The translations under genes were made by a program, and so were the position numbers. Below are positions 9,147-17,340 of a stretch of DNA of 64,000 bases, one piece after another; positions within the stretch are counted from its first letter, which is position 1; each line of letters begins with the position of its first letter. The stretch is from Oceanobacillus salinisoli (GTDB lineage: Bacteria > Bacillota > Bacilli > Bacillales > Amphibacillaceae): NCBI RefSeq assembly GCF_009733865.1, contig NZ_WOFB01000003.1, positions 62,001-126,000 of the forward strand. Direction: 5' to 3'. A model generated the notes under the pieces. It had not been told where the DNA came from and did no database searches. It was given only the letters and a program-made list of their open reading frames with translations.

Positions 9147-9779
9147 ATGGAATACTTACATTTATCAAACCTGCAATTGGATGTTTTGCGTGAAGTAGGG
9201 AATGTTGGCGCAGGGAATGCAGCTACTTCCATGTCAAAACTAATTAATAGGAAAATGGATATGCAAGTTCCTTCTGTCAAAATAGTTAATTTTGATGAGA
9301 TGATGGAGTTGATAGGCGGTCCAGAAGAAGTGATTGCTGCCATGTTATTTCAAATTAAAGGGGAATTCCCTAGTACTGTCTATTTTATTCTGCCCATGGA
9401 AGAAGCCGAAGCACTAGTGCAAAAAATGACAGGGGTCGAGAACTTTACTTTACTTAATGATCCGGGTTCTGATGATATCTGCATATCTGCATTACAGGAA
9501 ATGGGGAATATTGTTACTGGATCGTATTTATCTGCACTATCTGATTTTACGAACATTCATATGCAGCCCTCTGTTCCATATTTAAGCATAGATATGGCAG
9601 GAGCTATTTTAACAGTAGGATTACTTGAAATTTCTCAAGTATCTGATTATGCCATCATCATTGATACAAGTATTTCCAGTGATTCGTTAGAAAAGATTCA
9701 AGGTCATTTTTTTCTGATGCCTGAACCTAAGTCATTAGTAAAATTATTTAAAGCGTTAGGTATCGACCATGAAGAATGA
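9147..9779 (+). CDS. cheC: CheY-P phosphatase CheC
   Basis: CheC dephosphorylates CheY-P and regulates CheD. The 210-residue chain has the duplicated CheC/FliY phosphatase helix: EVGNVGAGNAATS (about 12-24) and EMGNIVTGSYLSALSDF (about 115-131), each with the Glu-x2-Asn pair needed for catalysis, followed by a proline about 20 residues later. Length matches the family. It is 4 bases after cheW and overlaps cheD by 11 bases, which suggests coupled production of the CheC-CheD complex. Confidence 0.94.
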   Translation: MEYLHLSNLQLDVLREVGNVGAGNAATSMSKLINRKMDMQVPSVKIVNFDEMMELIGGPEEVIAAMLFQIKGEFPSTVYFILPMEEAEALVQKMTGVENFTLLNDPGSDDICISALQEMGNIVTGSYLSALSDFTNIHMQPSVPYLSIDMAGAILTVGLLEISQVSDYAIIIDTSISSDSLEKIQGHFFLMPEPKSLVKLFKALGIDHEE

Positions 9780-10266
9780 GACCAAAATAGTTAAAGTAGG
9801 TATTGCTGACTTGAATATTGTAAGGTCACCAGACATGATACGTACTTCCGGACTTGGTTCATGTGTTGGCATTGTCATTTATGATGCTTCTAAAAATATT
9901 GCGGGCCTTGCCCATATCTTACTTCCAGAATCACGATTAACGAAACAATCCCATTTTAATAAACATAAATATGCTGACACAGCCATTCCAATATTAATTG
10001 ACAAATTATTAGCTGGTGGGGCAAGAAAATTTGCATTAAAGGCTAAATTAGCTGGAGGAGCTCAAATGTTTCAAATTGCTTCTCCCTTAGAAACGATGCG
10101 TATAGGTTCGCGAAATATTGAAGCAGTTAAGGCACAATTAAATGAATCCCGAATCCCAATTATTGCTTCGGACGTTGGGGGCAATGCCGGACGGACGATA
10201 GAATTTAATCCAGCAACAGGTCAACTTAAAGTGAGAAAAGTAAATCAAGATATCATTTATATCTAG
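9769..10266 (+). CDS. cheD: Chemoreceptor glutamine deamidase CheD
   Basis: CheD deamidates glutamines on chemoreceptors and activates the receptor-kinase complex in Bacillus. The 165-residue protein has the catalytic Cys in LGSCVGIVIYD and the catalytic His in AGLAHILLPES, the order and spacing expected for the CheD papain-like fold, and the conserved GGNAGRTIEF near the end. The start ATG lies inside the end of cheC (11-base overlap). It is followed after 48 bases by sigD. That it survives beside CheC fits a working adaptation module even though cheA is not local. Confidence 0.95.
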   Translation: MKNETKIVKVGIADLNIVRSPDMIRTSGLGSCVGIVIYDASKNIAGLAHILLPESRLTKQSHFNKHKYADTAIPILIDKLLAGGARKFALKAKLAGGAQMFQIASPLETMRIGSRNIEAVKAQLNESRIPIIASDVGGNAGRTIEFNPATGQLKVRKVNQDIIYI

Positions 10267-10314
10267 TAAACCTACACATATAAAACGATATAGGGAAGGA
10301 GGAGCTAATTAGAT

Positions 10315-11088
10315 ATGTCCAACAATCATTCTCCTCTAGAACAAGAGTTATGGAACGATTGGATAAACCATAAAAGTAATGATGCTGCAAACGAGTTAAT
10401 CAGCAACTATATGTACTTGGTTCAATTTCATGTTGAAAGAATTTCCATACACCTTCCAAAAAGTGTACACAAAGATGATATTAAAAGTCTCGGATTAATC
10501 GGTTTATATGATGCACTTAAGAAGTTTGAACCAAGTCGTGATTTAAAATTCGACACTTACGCCTCCATCCGTATTCGCGGGGCGATAATGGATGGGTTAA
10601 GGAAAGAGGATTGGCTCCCAAGATCATTAAGAGATAAAGTTAAAAAAGTAGAGGAAGCTCAGCGTCATTTGCAACAAATCCATCAACGCGCGCCAAGTTC
10701 ATCAGAAATAGCTAAGCATACAGGATTAACTGCTCAGGAAGTGGAGACTACGATTAAAGATTCTCTCTTTTCCAACATACTGTCCATTGAAGAAAAACCA
10801 AAGGATGGGTCACAAGAAGGAGGAATTGGTTACTCGATTGCAGATGATTCTTCAGGGATTCCTGAATCAAAAATGTTACAAAAAGAGGTTGAGAAAGAAT
10901 TAATGGAAGGAATTAAACAGTTAAATGAAAATGAGCAAATGGTAATAAGCTTGTTTTATTTCGATGAATTAACATTAACGGAGATTGGTGATGTACTCGA
11001 ATTAACCACTTCGCGCATCTCCCAAATTCATAAAAAAGCTGTTTTTAAATTAAGAAAGACATTAAGTAAAATACCAAACATATCTTAA
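10315..11088 (+). CDS. sigD: RNA polymerase sigma factor SigD (FliA family)
   Basis: Sigma-D directs transcription of late flagellar, chemotaxis and autolysin genes. The 257-residue protein shows region 2 (LIGLYDALKKFEPSRDLKFDTYA with IRIRGAIMDGLR), region 3 (RDKVKKVEEAQ...SEIAKHTGL) and region 4 (FYFDELTLTEIGDVL, then SRISQIHKKA as the recognition helix). The ATG is preceded by GGAAGGAGGAG about 10 bases upstream. It ends the fla/che operon; no strong terminator is visible, and more than a kilobase of repeat DNA follows. Confidence 0.96.
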   Translation: MSNNHSPLEQELWNDWINHKSNDAANELISNYMYLVQFHVERISIHLPKSVHKDDIKSLGLIGLYDALKKFEPSRDLKFDTYASIRIRGAIMDGLRKEDWLPRSLRDKVKKVEEAQRHLQQIHQRAPSSSEIAKHTGLTAQEVETTIKDSLFSNILSIEEKPKDGSQEGGIGYSIADDSSGIPESKMLQKEVEKELMEGIKQLNENEQMVISLFYFDELTLTEIGDVLELTTSRISQIHKKAVFKLRKTLSKIPNIS

Positions 11089-11407
11089 TTTTTCGCGATA
11101 ATTTGGAAGCCAACGGAGTTAAGAAATTATTTTTTAAATAGAACCAGACTCGGATTGTATATCATAGGAAAAAAGTAATGGTTGTAAGTAAATCCTATTG
11201 AGAGGATGTATGAATGCTCACTGTTCACTGGAGAGCGATATATCTTTTACATTTGTTGGGTTCTGGTAGTGGACGGTTATTGTAGAACAAAGGTTTTAAA
11301 AGCAAATATACAGCTCTTATTAGGATATATAAATGAAGGCTTAGGTTGAAATGAAAAAGTTCGATTTTTTCAGTGAATGTTTTAAAAGGTTATATTCTAA
11401 AAGATTA

Positions 11408-11475
11408 AGACTGCAGTTACACGTCCCACCGAAATGATTTGTTGTTTTTGTCGCGAAATATATAAACTGCAAAAT
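11408..11475 (+). repeat. Repeat module C, copy 1
   Basis: A short segment resembling GTTACtCGTCtcACCGAAA followed by GATTTGTTG and a T-rich run. The same wording occurs at 59252-59318 and, more degenerate, at 60944-61003. In this locus and at 59.2 kb it lies a little upstream of module A, in the same orientation. Confidence 0.55.
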
Positions 11476-11484
11476 AACTTTAAA

Positions 11485-11673
11485 TGTTGTTAGAGCATCA
11501 ACTTACCGCTACGGAAATACACTACGCGCACCTTAGGGCGGCTGGTGAGCCTCCTCGTGTTGTCTCGTCTTTAGGGGTCTCACCGATGCCTTTCATACCG
11601 CAGTAGTCTCCGTGTATTCCCTCCGCTGGTTTGTGTGCTATTCAACTACTTATCTGAAGGTTGCTAATCAACG
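11485..11673 (+). repeat. Repeat module A, copy 1 (nested palindrome)
   Basis: The core runs from about 11505 to 11627 and is bounded by GGAAATACAC and its near complement GTGTATTCCC; an inner GGTGAG/CTCACC stem makes it a nested hairpin. Flanks continue with TTAAATGTTGTTAGAGCATC on the left and TTATCTGAAGGTTGCTAATC on the right. A second full copy is at 59345-59515 and partial copies at 38728-38780 and 57045-57115. It is more GC-rich than its surroundings. I recall similar palindromes widely dispersed in Bacillaceae genomes, but cannot confirm that here. Confidence 0.7.
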
Positions 11674-11708
11674 TATGATTCCCAGAATACTAAGTTATTT
11701 TCCTTTAC

Positions 11709-11785
11709 TTAGCGGAGGCAGAATACGTAGACTCCTCGAAAATACAAACCGATTTTCTTCGTGCGATTTAGAGCTGGAGTTCGAA
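11709..11785 (+). repeat. Repeat module B, left half only
   Basis: Starts at AGCGGAGGCAGAATACGTAG and continues through CTCCTCGAAAATACAAACC and TTCTTCGTGCGAT, nearly identical to the left halves of the full B elements at 39232 and 59631. The similarity stops at about 11785, so the right half, including the complementary ATTCTGCC end, is missing. Confidence 0.7.
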
Positions 11786-11823
11786 AAAAGCGTTTTGAAA
11801 AAGGTAGAAAATTTTTTACACGT

Positions 11824-11942
11824 TTGGAAAGTATAAAATTTTAGCAAAGAAGTTTTTCGAGGTAGCTAAAATTTTAACGTCCTAAGTATAAAAAAACTAC
11901 CCATTCGCTAAAGGACGAGCGAATGTGAGTTTTTCTAATAAA
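11824..11942 (+). repeat. Repeat family F, copy 1
   Basis: About 118 bases starting TTGGAAAGTATAAA and ending GTTTTTCTAATA. Inside are two perfect inverted repeats: AAAATTTTAGC (11835-11845) with GCTAAAATTTT (11865-11875), and ATTCGCT (11903-11909) with AGCGAAT (11918-11924). The element recurs in reverse orientation at 16380-16480 and in degenerate form at 44387-44489. Confidence 0.72.
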
Positions 11943-12189
11943 AAAGAGGAAATAAAGGTTAACAGACAGAAAATAGTATATATGCGATAAATTATATCCA
12001 TAATGAAATAAAGCTAAAGTTGTAAGAAAGCGGGTTCAATGCAGCCAAACCTTAACTTCCAAGAGTATAAGAAACACGACACGACACAAATGTCCTTGTC
12101 CTGTTACAAAATAATATAGTTTAGTATGAAATCATCATGGAACCCGCCTATTTGAATACGAAATAATGAAAAAAATAGGAGTGGATCAT

Positions 12190-12489
12190 GTGAGCTTAAA
12201 GTTAATCGAATTGCAAGTCGCCATTCCACGGACCCAAGATGCAAGTAAACTTAGTGAACAGCTTACAAAGCAAAATCAGCATTTTCAGGAGTCCCTTGCT
12301 TCATCACAGTTAAAACAGGAAGAATTAAAACGAAAAAGAGTAAATGACCTAAATGATACGGAGCAATTGAAGTTTAAGAAACAGAAAACAGGTGACCATC
12401 AAACCTTACCAAGGAATCGAAAAACAACCTCAAGCATGGAATATATCAAACATCCCTATTTAGGCAATCAAATAGACGTAAACAGTTAG
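12190..12489 (+). CDS. Small conserved-looking protein of unknown function before swrB
   Basis: I do not recognise a named family. The 99-residue product starts at GTG 12190, eight bases after AGGAG (12177-12181); the upstream ATG at 12166 has no ribosome site. It begins VSLKLIELQVAIPRTQDASK and continues as a highly charged, Gln/Lys-rich, probably helical chain without cysteines or membrane segments. It sits 14 bases before the SwrB/YlxL-like gene, so the two are probably co-transcribed, possibly with sigD upstream. The AIPRT-like start looks conserved rather than random. The function is unknown; an accessory role in motility is only a guess from position. Confidence 0.7.
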   Translation: MSLKLIELQVAIPRTQDASKLSEQLTKQNQHFQESLASSQLKQEELKRKRVNDLNDTEQLKFKKQKTGDHQTLPRNRKTTSSMEYIKHPYLGNQIDVNS

Positions 12490-12503
12490 AAGGGAAACAT
12501 TTT

Positions 12504-12956
12504 ATGGTATCATTTTTATTGATTATAAGTTTTTTACTACATATTTTAACACTATATGCTATATTTGTTCTGTTTAAACAGGTAAATTCGCAGCAAAGAG
12601 CAGATACAACGGAAATAACAGAACTTTTTGAATCGTATTTAGAGGAGATTAAAGAAGAAAATAGTCGTTTGCAAAAGGAATTGCAAAAGAAAAATTCGTC
12701 TGAAGTACTTCCTTTTAATAATAAAAAAGAAGGGATGGCTGATGAACCAGCTAATCAAGAACCGACGAAACAAGAACCAGATCTAGAACCAATAATAGAA
12801 GTTGGCGATATGAATGACGCTGTGGAAGCATCCCTGGAAGCAAAAGTACTACAGCTTCATCATCAGGGGCTTTCGATTACTGAAATTGCAAAGCGACTTA
12901 ACTGTGGAAAAACGGAAGCGGAACTGATTATTCGTTTACATCAAAAAAATATGTAA
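12504..12956 (+). CDS. ylxL: SwrB/YlxL-like membrane protein (DUF6115 type)
   Basis: A 150-residue protein with one N-terminal membrane helix (about 2-25), an acidic coiled linker rich in Glu and Gln (about 45-105) and a C-terminal helix-turn-helix-like segment EAKVLQLHHQGLSITEIAKR followed by LNCGKTEAELIIRLH. This layout and its place after sigD match B. subtilis YlxL (SwrB), which promotes flagellar assembly at the export gate and sigma-D activity. Sequence identity to SwrB outside the C-terminal segment seems low, so the functional transfer is moderate. No strong terminator follows before the rpsB promoter. Confidence 0.75.
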   Translation: MVSFLLIISFLLHILTLYAIFVLFKQVNSQQRADTTEITELFESYLEEIKEENSRLQKELQKKNSSEVLPFNNKKEGMADEPANQEPTKQEPDLEPIIEVGDMNDAVEASLEAKVLQLHHQGLSITEIAKRLNCGKTEAELIIRLHQKNM

Positions 12957-12962
12957 ATAACC

Positions 12963-12991
12963 TTGATTAGGTATCTACGATATGGTATATT
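12963..12991 (+). promoter_or_regulatory. Sigma-A promoter of rpsB with overlapping inverted repeat
   Basis: TTGATT (12963-12968), a 17-base spacer, and TATATT (12986-12991) give a good sigma-A promoter about 150 bases before rpsB. An 8-bp inverted repeat, GTATCTAC (12971-12978) and GTAGATAC (13019-13026), spans the -10 region and start site and could be an operator or an early mRNA hairpin. Confidence 0.65.
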
Positions 12992-13049
12992 TAATTTTGG
13001 TGTAAATGCTCATGTTTTGTAGATACAAATAACAGGGTAAAAAAACACA

Positions 13050-13138
13050 CGTTTAGTAATTTATGTAGGTGGTGCCGTTTATGTGCGGTCTCTTCATAAA
13101 AATGATCTAAACGGAGGAAAAAACCAATTAGGAGGAAA
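13050..13138 (+). promoter_or_regulatory. Structured rpsB mRNA leader (possible S2 autoregulatory site)
   Basis: In the leader, CGTTTAG near 13051 can pair with CTAAACG near 13108, with an inner TTTATG/CATAAA pairing enclosing a GC-richer loop GGTGGTGCCGTTTATGTGC. The outer stem lies just before the ribosome site. Ribosomal protein operons are often autoregulated through such leaders; the assignment here is an inference from position and pairing only. Confidence 0.4.
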
Positions 13139-13143
13139 TATTT

Positions 13144-13896
13144 ATGTCAGCAATTTCTATGAAGCAACTTTTAGAAGCTGGTGTACATTTTGGTCACCAG
13201 ACACGCCGTTGGAATCCGAAAATGAAAAAATACATTTTCACAGAGCGTAACGGTATTTATATCATTGACCTGCAAAAAACAGTGAAAAAGGTTGATGAAG
13301 CGTACAATTTCGTAAAAGAAATCGCAGCGAATGGTGGTTCTATTCTTTTCGTAGGAACGAAAAAGCAAGCACAGGAATCTGTTCGTGAAGAAGCAATTCG
13401 TTCAGGTATGTTCTATGTGAATCAACGCTGGTTAGGTGGAACACTTACTAACTTCCAAACAATCCGCAAACGTATTAACCGTTTGAAAGATATAGAGCGT
13501 ATGGAAGAAGACGGAACTTTTGATGTATTACCTAAAAAAGAAGTGGTAAACTTATTAAAAGAAAAAGAACGTCTAGTTAAATTCCTGGGTGGAATTAAAG
13601 AGATGAAGAGTCTTCCTGATGCATTATTTGTTATCGATCCACGTAAAGAACGTATAGCAATCGCTGAAGCACATAAATTAAATATTCCAATTATTGGAAT
13701 TGTGGATACAAACTGTGATCCTGATGAAATTGATTATGTAATTCCAGCGAATGACGATGCGATTCGTGCTGTTAAACTTTTGACTTCAAAAATGGCAGAT
13801 GCTATTTTAGAAGTAAAACAAGGTGAGGTTACGGAGGAAGCTCAGTCTGAAGAAACTGCTGAAGAAGCAGAAGCTGTAGCTGCAAATCAAGAGTAA
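13144..13896 (+). CDS. rpsB: 30S ribosomal protein S2
   Basis: S2 is a late-binding protein of the small ribosomal subunit. The 250-residue product has the family start [20 protein letters not shown], the [16 protein letters not shown] and [13 protein letters not shown] segments, and the [15 protein letters not shown] signature. The C-terminal tail is Glu/Ala-rich, as often seen in Bacillales. AGGAGG precedes ATG 13144 by 8 bases or so. It is followed by an intrinsic terminator and then tsf, the usual order. Confidence 0.98.
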   Translation: MSAISMKQLLEAGVHFGHQTRRWNPKMKKYIFTERNGIYIIDLQKTVKKVDEAYNFVKEIAANGGSILFVGTKKQAQESVREEAIRSGMFYVNQRWLGGTLTNFQTIRKRINRLKDIERMEEDGTFDVLPKKEVVNLLKEKERLVKFLGGIKEMKSLPDALFVIDPRKERIAIAEAHKLNIPIIGIVDTNCDPDEIDYVIPANDDAIRAVKLLTSKMADAILEVKQGEVTEEAQSEETAEEAEAVAANQE

Positions 13897-13910
13897 TTTT
13901 AAAAGGTGAG

Positions 13911-13948
13911 GGTGATAAGAGGAGAAGAGCCTTTTATCACCTTTTTTA
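13911..13948 (+). terminator. Intrinsic terminator between rpsB and tsf
   Basis: GGTGATAA (13911-13918) pairs with TTATCACC (13934-13941) and is followed by TTTTTT. Its position would lower tsf expression relative to rpsB, as is common for this gene pair. Confidence 0.85.
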
Positions 13949-13981
13949 AAGAAATTCAACGTATATTAAGGAGGAAAAATG

Positions 13982-14866
13982 ATGGCAATTACTGCTAAAA
14001 TGGTAAAAGAACTACGTGAAAAAACTGGTGCAGGAATGATGGATTGTAAAAAAGCACTTCAAGAAACAGACGGTGATATGGACAAAGCAATTGATTTCCT
14101 ACGTGAAAAAGGGATTGCAAAAGCTGCGAAAAAGGCAGATCGTATCGCTGCAGAAGGGCTTACTCATATTGAAGTGGATAACAATACTGCAGCTCTACTA
14201 GAAGTGAACTGTGAAACAGACTTCGTTACAAAAAATGACCAATTTAAAGAATTATTATCTGAACTTGGTAAGCATTTAATAACACAACAGCCAGCTAATG
14301 TTGAAGAAGCTCTTCAGCAAAAACTTCACGGTGAAGGTGACACTGTAGAAACATTCATAAATTCAGCAGTTGCTAAAATTGGTGAGAAAATCACACTAAG
14401 ACGCTTTACCATTTTTACGAAGACAGATAATGATGCATTCGGTGCATATTTACATATGGGTGGACGTATTGGTGTACTATCTGTACTTGAAGGTACAAAA
14501 GACGAAGAACTTGGCAAAGATATTGCGATGCATGTTGCAGCAGTAAATCCACGCTATATTTCCCGTGAAGCGGTTAGTGAAGAGGAAGTTAATCATGAGC
14601 GTGAAGTACTAAAACAGCAAGCATTAAATGAAGGAAAACCAGAAAAAATTGTTGAAAAAATGGTGGAAGGCCGTCTAGGCAAATTCTTCCAGGAAATTTG
14701 CTTATTAGAACAGGATTTTGTCAAAGACCCTGATCAAAAAGTGAAAAAATATGTAGCAGACAAAGGCGCTTCTGTTAAAGCATTTGTTCGTTATGAAGTT
14801 GGCGAAGGGTTAGAAAAGCGTGAAGAAAACTTTGCAGAAGAAGTTATGAGCCAAATTAAAAAATAA
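13982..14866 (+). CDS. tsf: Translation elongation factor Ts
   Basis: EF-Ts recharges EF-Tu with GTP. The 294-residue protein begins [20 protein letters not shown] with the conserved [12 protein letters not shown] segment and has [15 protein letters not shown] and MHVAA, all family signatures. Two ATG codons are adjacent; I chose the second (13982) because it lies 7 bases from AAGGAGG (13968-13974) and homologues start MAIT. It lies between the rpsB terminator and a second hairpin upstream of pyrH. Confidence 0.98.
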   Translation: MAITAKMVKELREKTGAGMMDCKKALQETDGDMDKAIDFLREKGIAKAAKKADRIAAEGLTHIEVDNNTAALLEVNCETDFVTKNDQFKELLSELGKHLITQQPANVEEALQQKLHGEGDTVETFINSAVAKIGEKITLRRFTIFTKTDNDAFGAYLHMGGRIGVLSVLEGTKDEELGKDIAMHVAAVNPRYISREAVSEEEVNHEREVLKQQALNEGKPEKIVEKMVEGRLGKFFQEICLLEQDFVKDPDQKVKKYVADKGASVKAFVRYEVGEGLEKREENFAEEVMSQIKK

Positions 14867-14873
14867 TAATAAC

Positions 14874-14906
14874 GGATAGGGAACGATTTTTGTTCCCTAT
14901 TTCCTC
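14874..14906 (+). terminator. Hairpin after tsf (weak terminator)
   Basis: GGATAGGGAAC pairs with GTTCCCTATTTCC. The following tract is short in T, so it may be a leaky terminator or a processing hairpin before pyrH. Confidence 0.55.
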
Positions 14907-14945
14907 ATGTATGCGTAAAATTCATTAAGTTTCTTGGAGGTTATT

Positions 14946-15668
14946 ATGACAACAGCACGATACCGAAGAATTGTGTTAAAGTTAAGTGGGGAAGCATTGA
15001 GTGGAGAGCAAGGGTACGGAATTGATCCCAAAGTAATCCAATCGATAGCCAGCCAAGTTAAAGAAGTAGTAGAATTAGGTGTAGAAGTAGTTGTTGTTGT
15101 TGGTGGCGGAAATATATGGCGTGGAAAAGTAGGTAGTGAAATGGGGATGGACCGTGCAACCGCTGATTACATGGGTATGTTAGCAACGGTTATGAACTCT
15201 TTAGCATTGCAGGATGGTTTGGAGACTATTGGAATTCCAACCCGGGTGCAAACATCCATTGAAATGCGTCAGGTAGCAGAGCCATACATAAGAAGAAAGG
15301 CCATTCGCCATCTGGAGAAAAAACGTGTTGTTATTTTCGCAGCAGGTACTGGAAATCCTTATTTTTCTACGGATACAACGGCAGCATTAAGAGCAGCTGA
15401 AATAGAAGCTGAAGTAATTTTAATGGCAAAAAATAATGTTGATGGTGTCTATACAGATGATCCTAAATTAAATAAGGATGCGAAAAAATATGATAGCCTA
15501 TCCTATATGGAAATGTTAAACGAAGGACTTGGTGTAATGGATTCCACTGCTTCTTCACTATGCATGGATAACAATATCCCATTAATTGTATTTTCCATTA
15601 CAGAAGAAGGAAATATTAAAAAGGTTGTTCAAGGTTCAACCATAGGAACAATAATAAGGGGGAAATAA
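14946..15668 (+). CDS. pyrH: UMP kinase
   Basis: PyrH phosphorylates UMP to UDP with ATP, the first committed kinase step to UTP and CTP. The 240-residue protein has the amino-acid-kinase fold: [11 protein letters not shown] at the start, [11 protein letters not shown] (nucleotide loop), [11 protein letters not shown] (UMP site) and [19 protein letters not shown] 14946 follows GGAGG (14936-14940) by 5 bases; the frame opens earlier but lacks a site. It is 2 bases before frr, so the two are co-translated, as in other Bacilli. Confidence 0.97.
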   Translation: MTTARYRRIVLKLSGEALSGEQGYGIDPKVIQSIASQVKEVVELGVEVVVVVGGGNIWRGKVGSEMGMDRATADYMGMLATVMNSLALQDGLETIGIPTRVQTSIEMRQVAEPYIRRKAIRHLEKKRVVIFAAGTGNPYFSTDTTAALRAAEIEAEVILMAKNNVDGVYTDDPKLNKDAKKYDSLSYMEMLNEGLGVMDSTASSLCMDNNIPLIVFSITEEGNIKKVVQGSTIGTIIRGK

Positions 15669-15670
15669 AC

Positions 15671-16228
15671 ATGTCAGATTCGGTTATGAACACAATGCGT
15701 GAAAAAATGGAGCAAGCTGTACAAGCGTATACAAAAAGTTTAGCAACAGTAAGAGCGGGGAGAGCAAATCCTAGTTTACTTGATAGTGTATATGTAGATT
15801 ATTACGGTGCATCCACACCACTTAATCAGTTAGCTAATATTTCTGCTCCTGAAGCAAGAATGCTTGTGATTACTCCATATGATAAATCTGCACTTGCTGA
15901 TATTGAAAAGGCGATTCAAAAGGCTGATTTAGGTATATCACCCTCTAATGATGGGAATGTCATTCGTATCAATATTCCACCTTTAACAGAAGAACGCCGC
16001 AAGGATTTAGTTAAAGTAGTTGGGAAATATGCTGAAGATTATCGAATTCAAGTGAGAAATGTACGTAGAGATGCCAATGACCAATTGAAAAAGTTAGAAA
16101 AGAATGGCGAGATTACGGAAGATGAATTAAGAAATCTTCAAGATGAAGTTCAAAAAGAAACAAACAACCATATTGATAAGATTGATCAACTTACGAAGGA
16201 CAAAGAAAACGAAATTATGGAAGTTTGA
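15671..16228 (+). CDS. frr: Ribosome recycling factor
   Basis: RRF splits the post-termination ribosome together with EF-G. The 185-residue protein is full-length, with [20 protein letters not shown], the [11 protein letters not shown] hinge-proximal segment, and the long C-terminal helix including [13 protein letters not shown]-like residues (here [14 protein letters not shown]). GGGGGAAATAAAC provides the ribosome site. It is followed by a strong terminator, so transcription of pyrH-frr probably ends here. Confidence 0.98.
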   Translation: MSDSVMNTMREKMEQAVQAYTKSLATVRAGRANPSLLDSVYVDYYGASTPLNQLANISAPEARMLVITPYDKSALADIEKAIQKADLGISPSNDGNVIRINIPPLTEERRKDLVKVVGKYAEDYRIQVRNVRRDANDQLKKLEKNGEITEDELRNLQDEVQKETNNHIDKIDQLTKDKENEIMEV

Positions 16229-16283
16229 TTCCAATTTTTTCCTTTTCCTTCTTTCCTAAAATAGTAAATAAGTGTAAAATAAG

Positions 16284-16315
16284 AAAAAGCCCTCTTCTAT
16301 AAGGGGGCTTTTGTA
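16284..16315 (+). terminator. Intrinsic terminator after frr
   Basis: AAAAGCCC, an 8-9 base loop, and GGGGGCTTTT form a stem flanked by A and T tracts. Confidence 0.8.
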
Positions 16316-16379
16316 TTCGGAGCAGATTATCGGTATAATAGAGAAAAATATTATAAAGCTGCTGCTTTATAAACAAAAA

Positions 16380-16480
16380 TTCGCATTCGCTCGTCCTTTA
16401 GCGAATATACTTAGGACATTTAAAATTTTAGCAATGTCGAATTCCTTTCTTTGCTAAAACTTTATACTTTCCTAACGTGA
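16380..16480 (-). repeat. Repeat family F, copy 2 (reverse orientation)
   Basis: Read on the - strand it starts CGTTAGGAAAGTATAAAG and contains the same order of blocks as copy 1: TTTTAGCAAAGAA, GCTAAAATTTTAA, GTCCTAAGTATA and the ATTCGCT/AGCGAAT pair (16385-16391 and 16400-16406). It fills most of the 337-base gap between frr and uppS. Confidence 0.75.
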
Positions 16481-16565
16481 AATAAAGGTACGTAATATAA
16501 TTCCTTTTCTCCTCATAATATTAGTAAAAGGGATGTATGTAATAACAATATTCGGAGGACAAACC

Positions 16566-17324
16566 ATGTCTATAAAAATTCCTTTTTTTAAAAAGAAACA
16601 AAAAGAAGAGTTCCAGGGCGAACTAGAAAATGTACCGAGACATGTAGCTATAATTATGGATGGGAATGGACGCTGGGCTGAGCGAAAAGGGCTTCCAAGA
16701 GTGGCTGGTCACAAAGAAGGTGTACACGCTGTAAATAAGGTAGTAAGAGCTGCAGCAAAAGCAGATGTCGAAGTGCTTACCATGTTTGCATTTTCTACGG
16801 AGAACTGGAAAAGACCAAAATCTGAAATTGAATTCCTCATGAAGCTTCCAAAGGAATTTTTACATGTTTACTTACCTGAAATTATGGAAAACAATGTAAG
16901 AATAAATACAATTGGTGAATTCGAGGCTTTACCAGAACATACAAAAGAAGCTATTCAGCATGCTATAGACGAAACAAAGCATAATGATGGAATGTTATTG
17001 AATTTTGCTTTGAATTATGGTGGACGTTTTGAGATTATGCGTGCGGTTAAGCAAATAGTTAATGACATAGACTGTGCCAAATTATCGGTAGAGGCGTTGG
17101 ATGAAAATCTCTTTTCTGATTATTTATACACGAACGGGTTGCAGGATCCAGATTTGTTAATCCGAACAAGTGGAGAACAGCGCTTAAGTAATTTTATGTT
17201 ATGGCAATCTGCATATACTGAATTTTGGTTTACGGATGTTTTATGGCCGGATTTTGATGAAAGTGTATGGTGGCAAGCCTTAAATGAATACCAGCATCGA
17301 AAAAGACGGTTTGGCGGATTATAG
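16566..17324 (+). CDS. uppS: Undecaprenyl diphosphate synthase (UppS)
   Basis: UppS makes the C55 lipid carrier for cell-wall synthesis by cis-condensation of isopentenyl diphosphate onto farnesyl diphosphate. The 252-residue product has the catalytic Asp32 in IIMDGNGRWAE, the FSTENWKRP segment, NFALNYGGR and the C-terminal DLLIRTSGEQRLSNFMLWQ plus ELWF-like TEFWF. ATG 16566 follows CGGAGG (16553-16558) by 7 bases; an upstream in-frame ATG lacks a site. It is 16 bases ahead of cdsA. Note that dxr, which would supply isoprenoid precursors, is missing further along. Confidence 0.97.
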   Translation: MSIKIPFFKKKQKEEFQGELENVPRHVAIIMDGNGRWAERKGLPRVAGHKEGVHAVNKVVRAAAKADVEVLTMFAFSTENWKRPKSEIEFLMKLPKEFLHVYLPEIMENNVRINTIGEFEALPEHTKEAIQHAIDETKHNDGMLLNFALNYGGRFEIMRAVKQIVNDIDCAKLSVEALDENLFSDYLYTNGLQDPDLLIRTSGEQRLSNFMLWQSAYTEFWFTDVLWPDFDESVWWQALNEYQHRKRRFGGL

Positions 17325-17340
17325 GAAGGTGTGGCTATAG

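Larger units (their letters stand above)
11089..12189. other. Gene-free stretch of repeat modules (C, A, B-left, F)
   Basis: About 1.1 kb between sigD and the next gene holds no convincing coding sequence. The first 300 bases show nothing I recognise. From about 11408 it is built of repeat modules that recur elsewhere in the window: C (11408-11475), A (about 11485-11673), left half of B (11709-11785) and F (11824-11940), each listed separately. The last 200 bases contain an 8-bp inverted repeat (12030-12037 and 12140-12147). The one open frame here (11612-11836) runs through repeat DNA and is unlikely to be a gene. Confidence 0.7.

Noticed and set aside
11612-11836. 74-codon open frame on the + strand between sigD and the next gene
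   Set aside because: It runs through repeat modules A and B, has no ribosome site, and its translation matches no family; the same repeat DNA recurs elsewhere out of frame.
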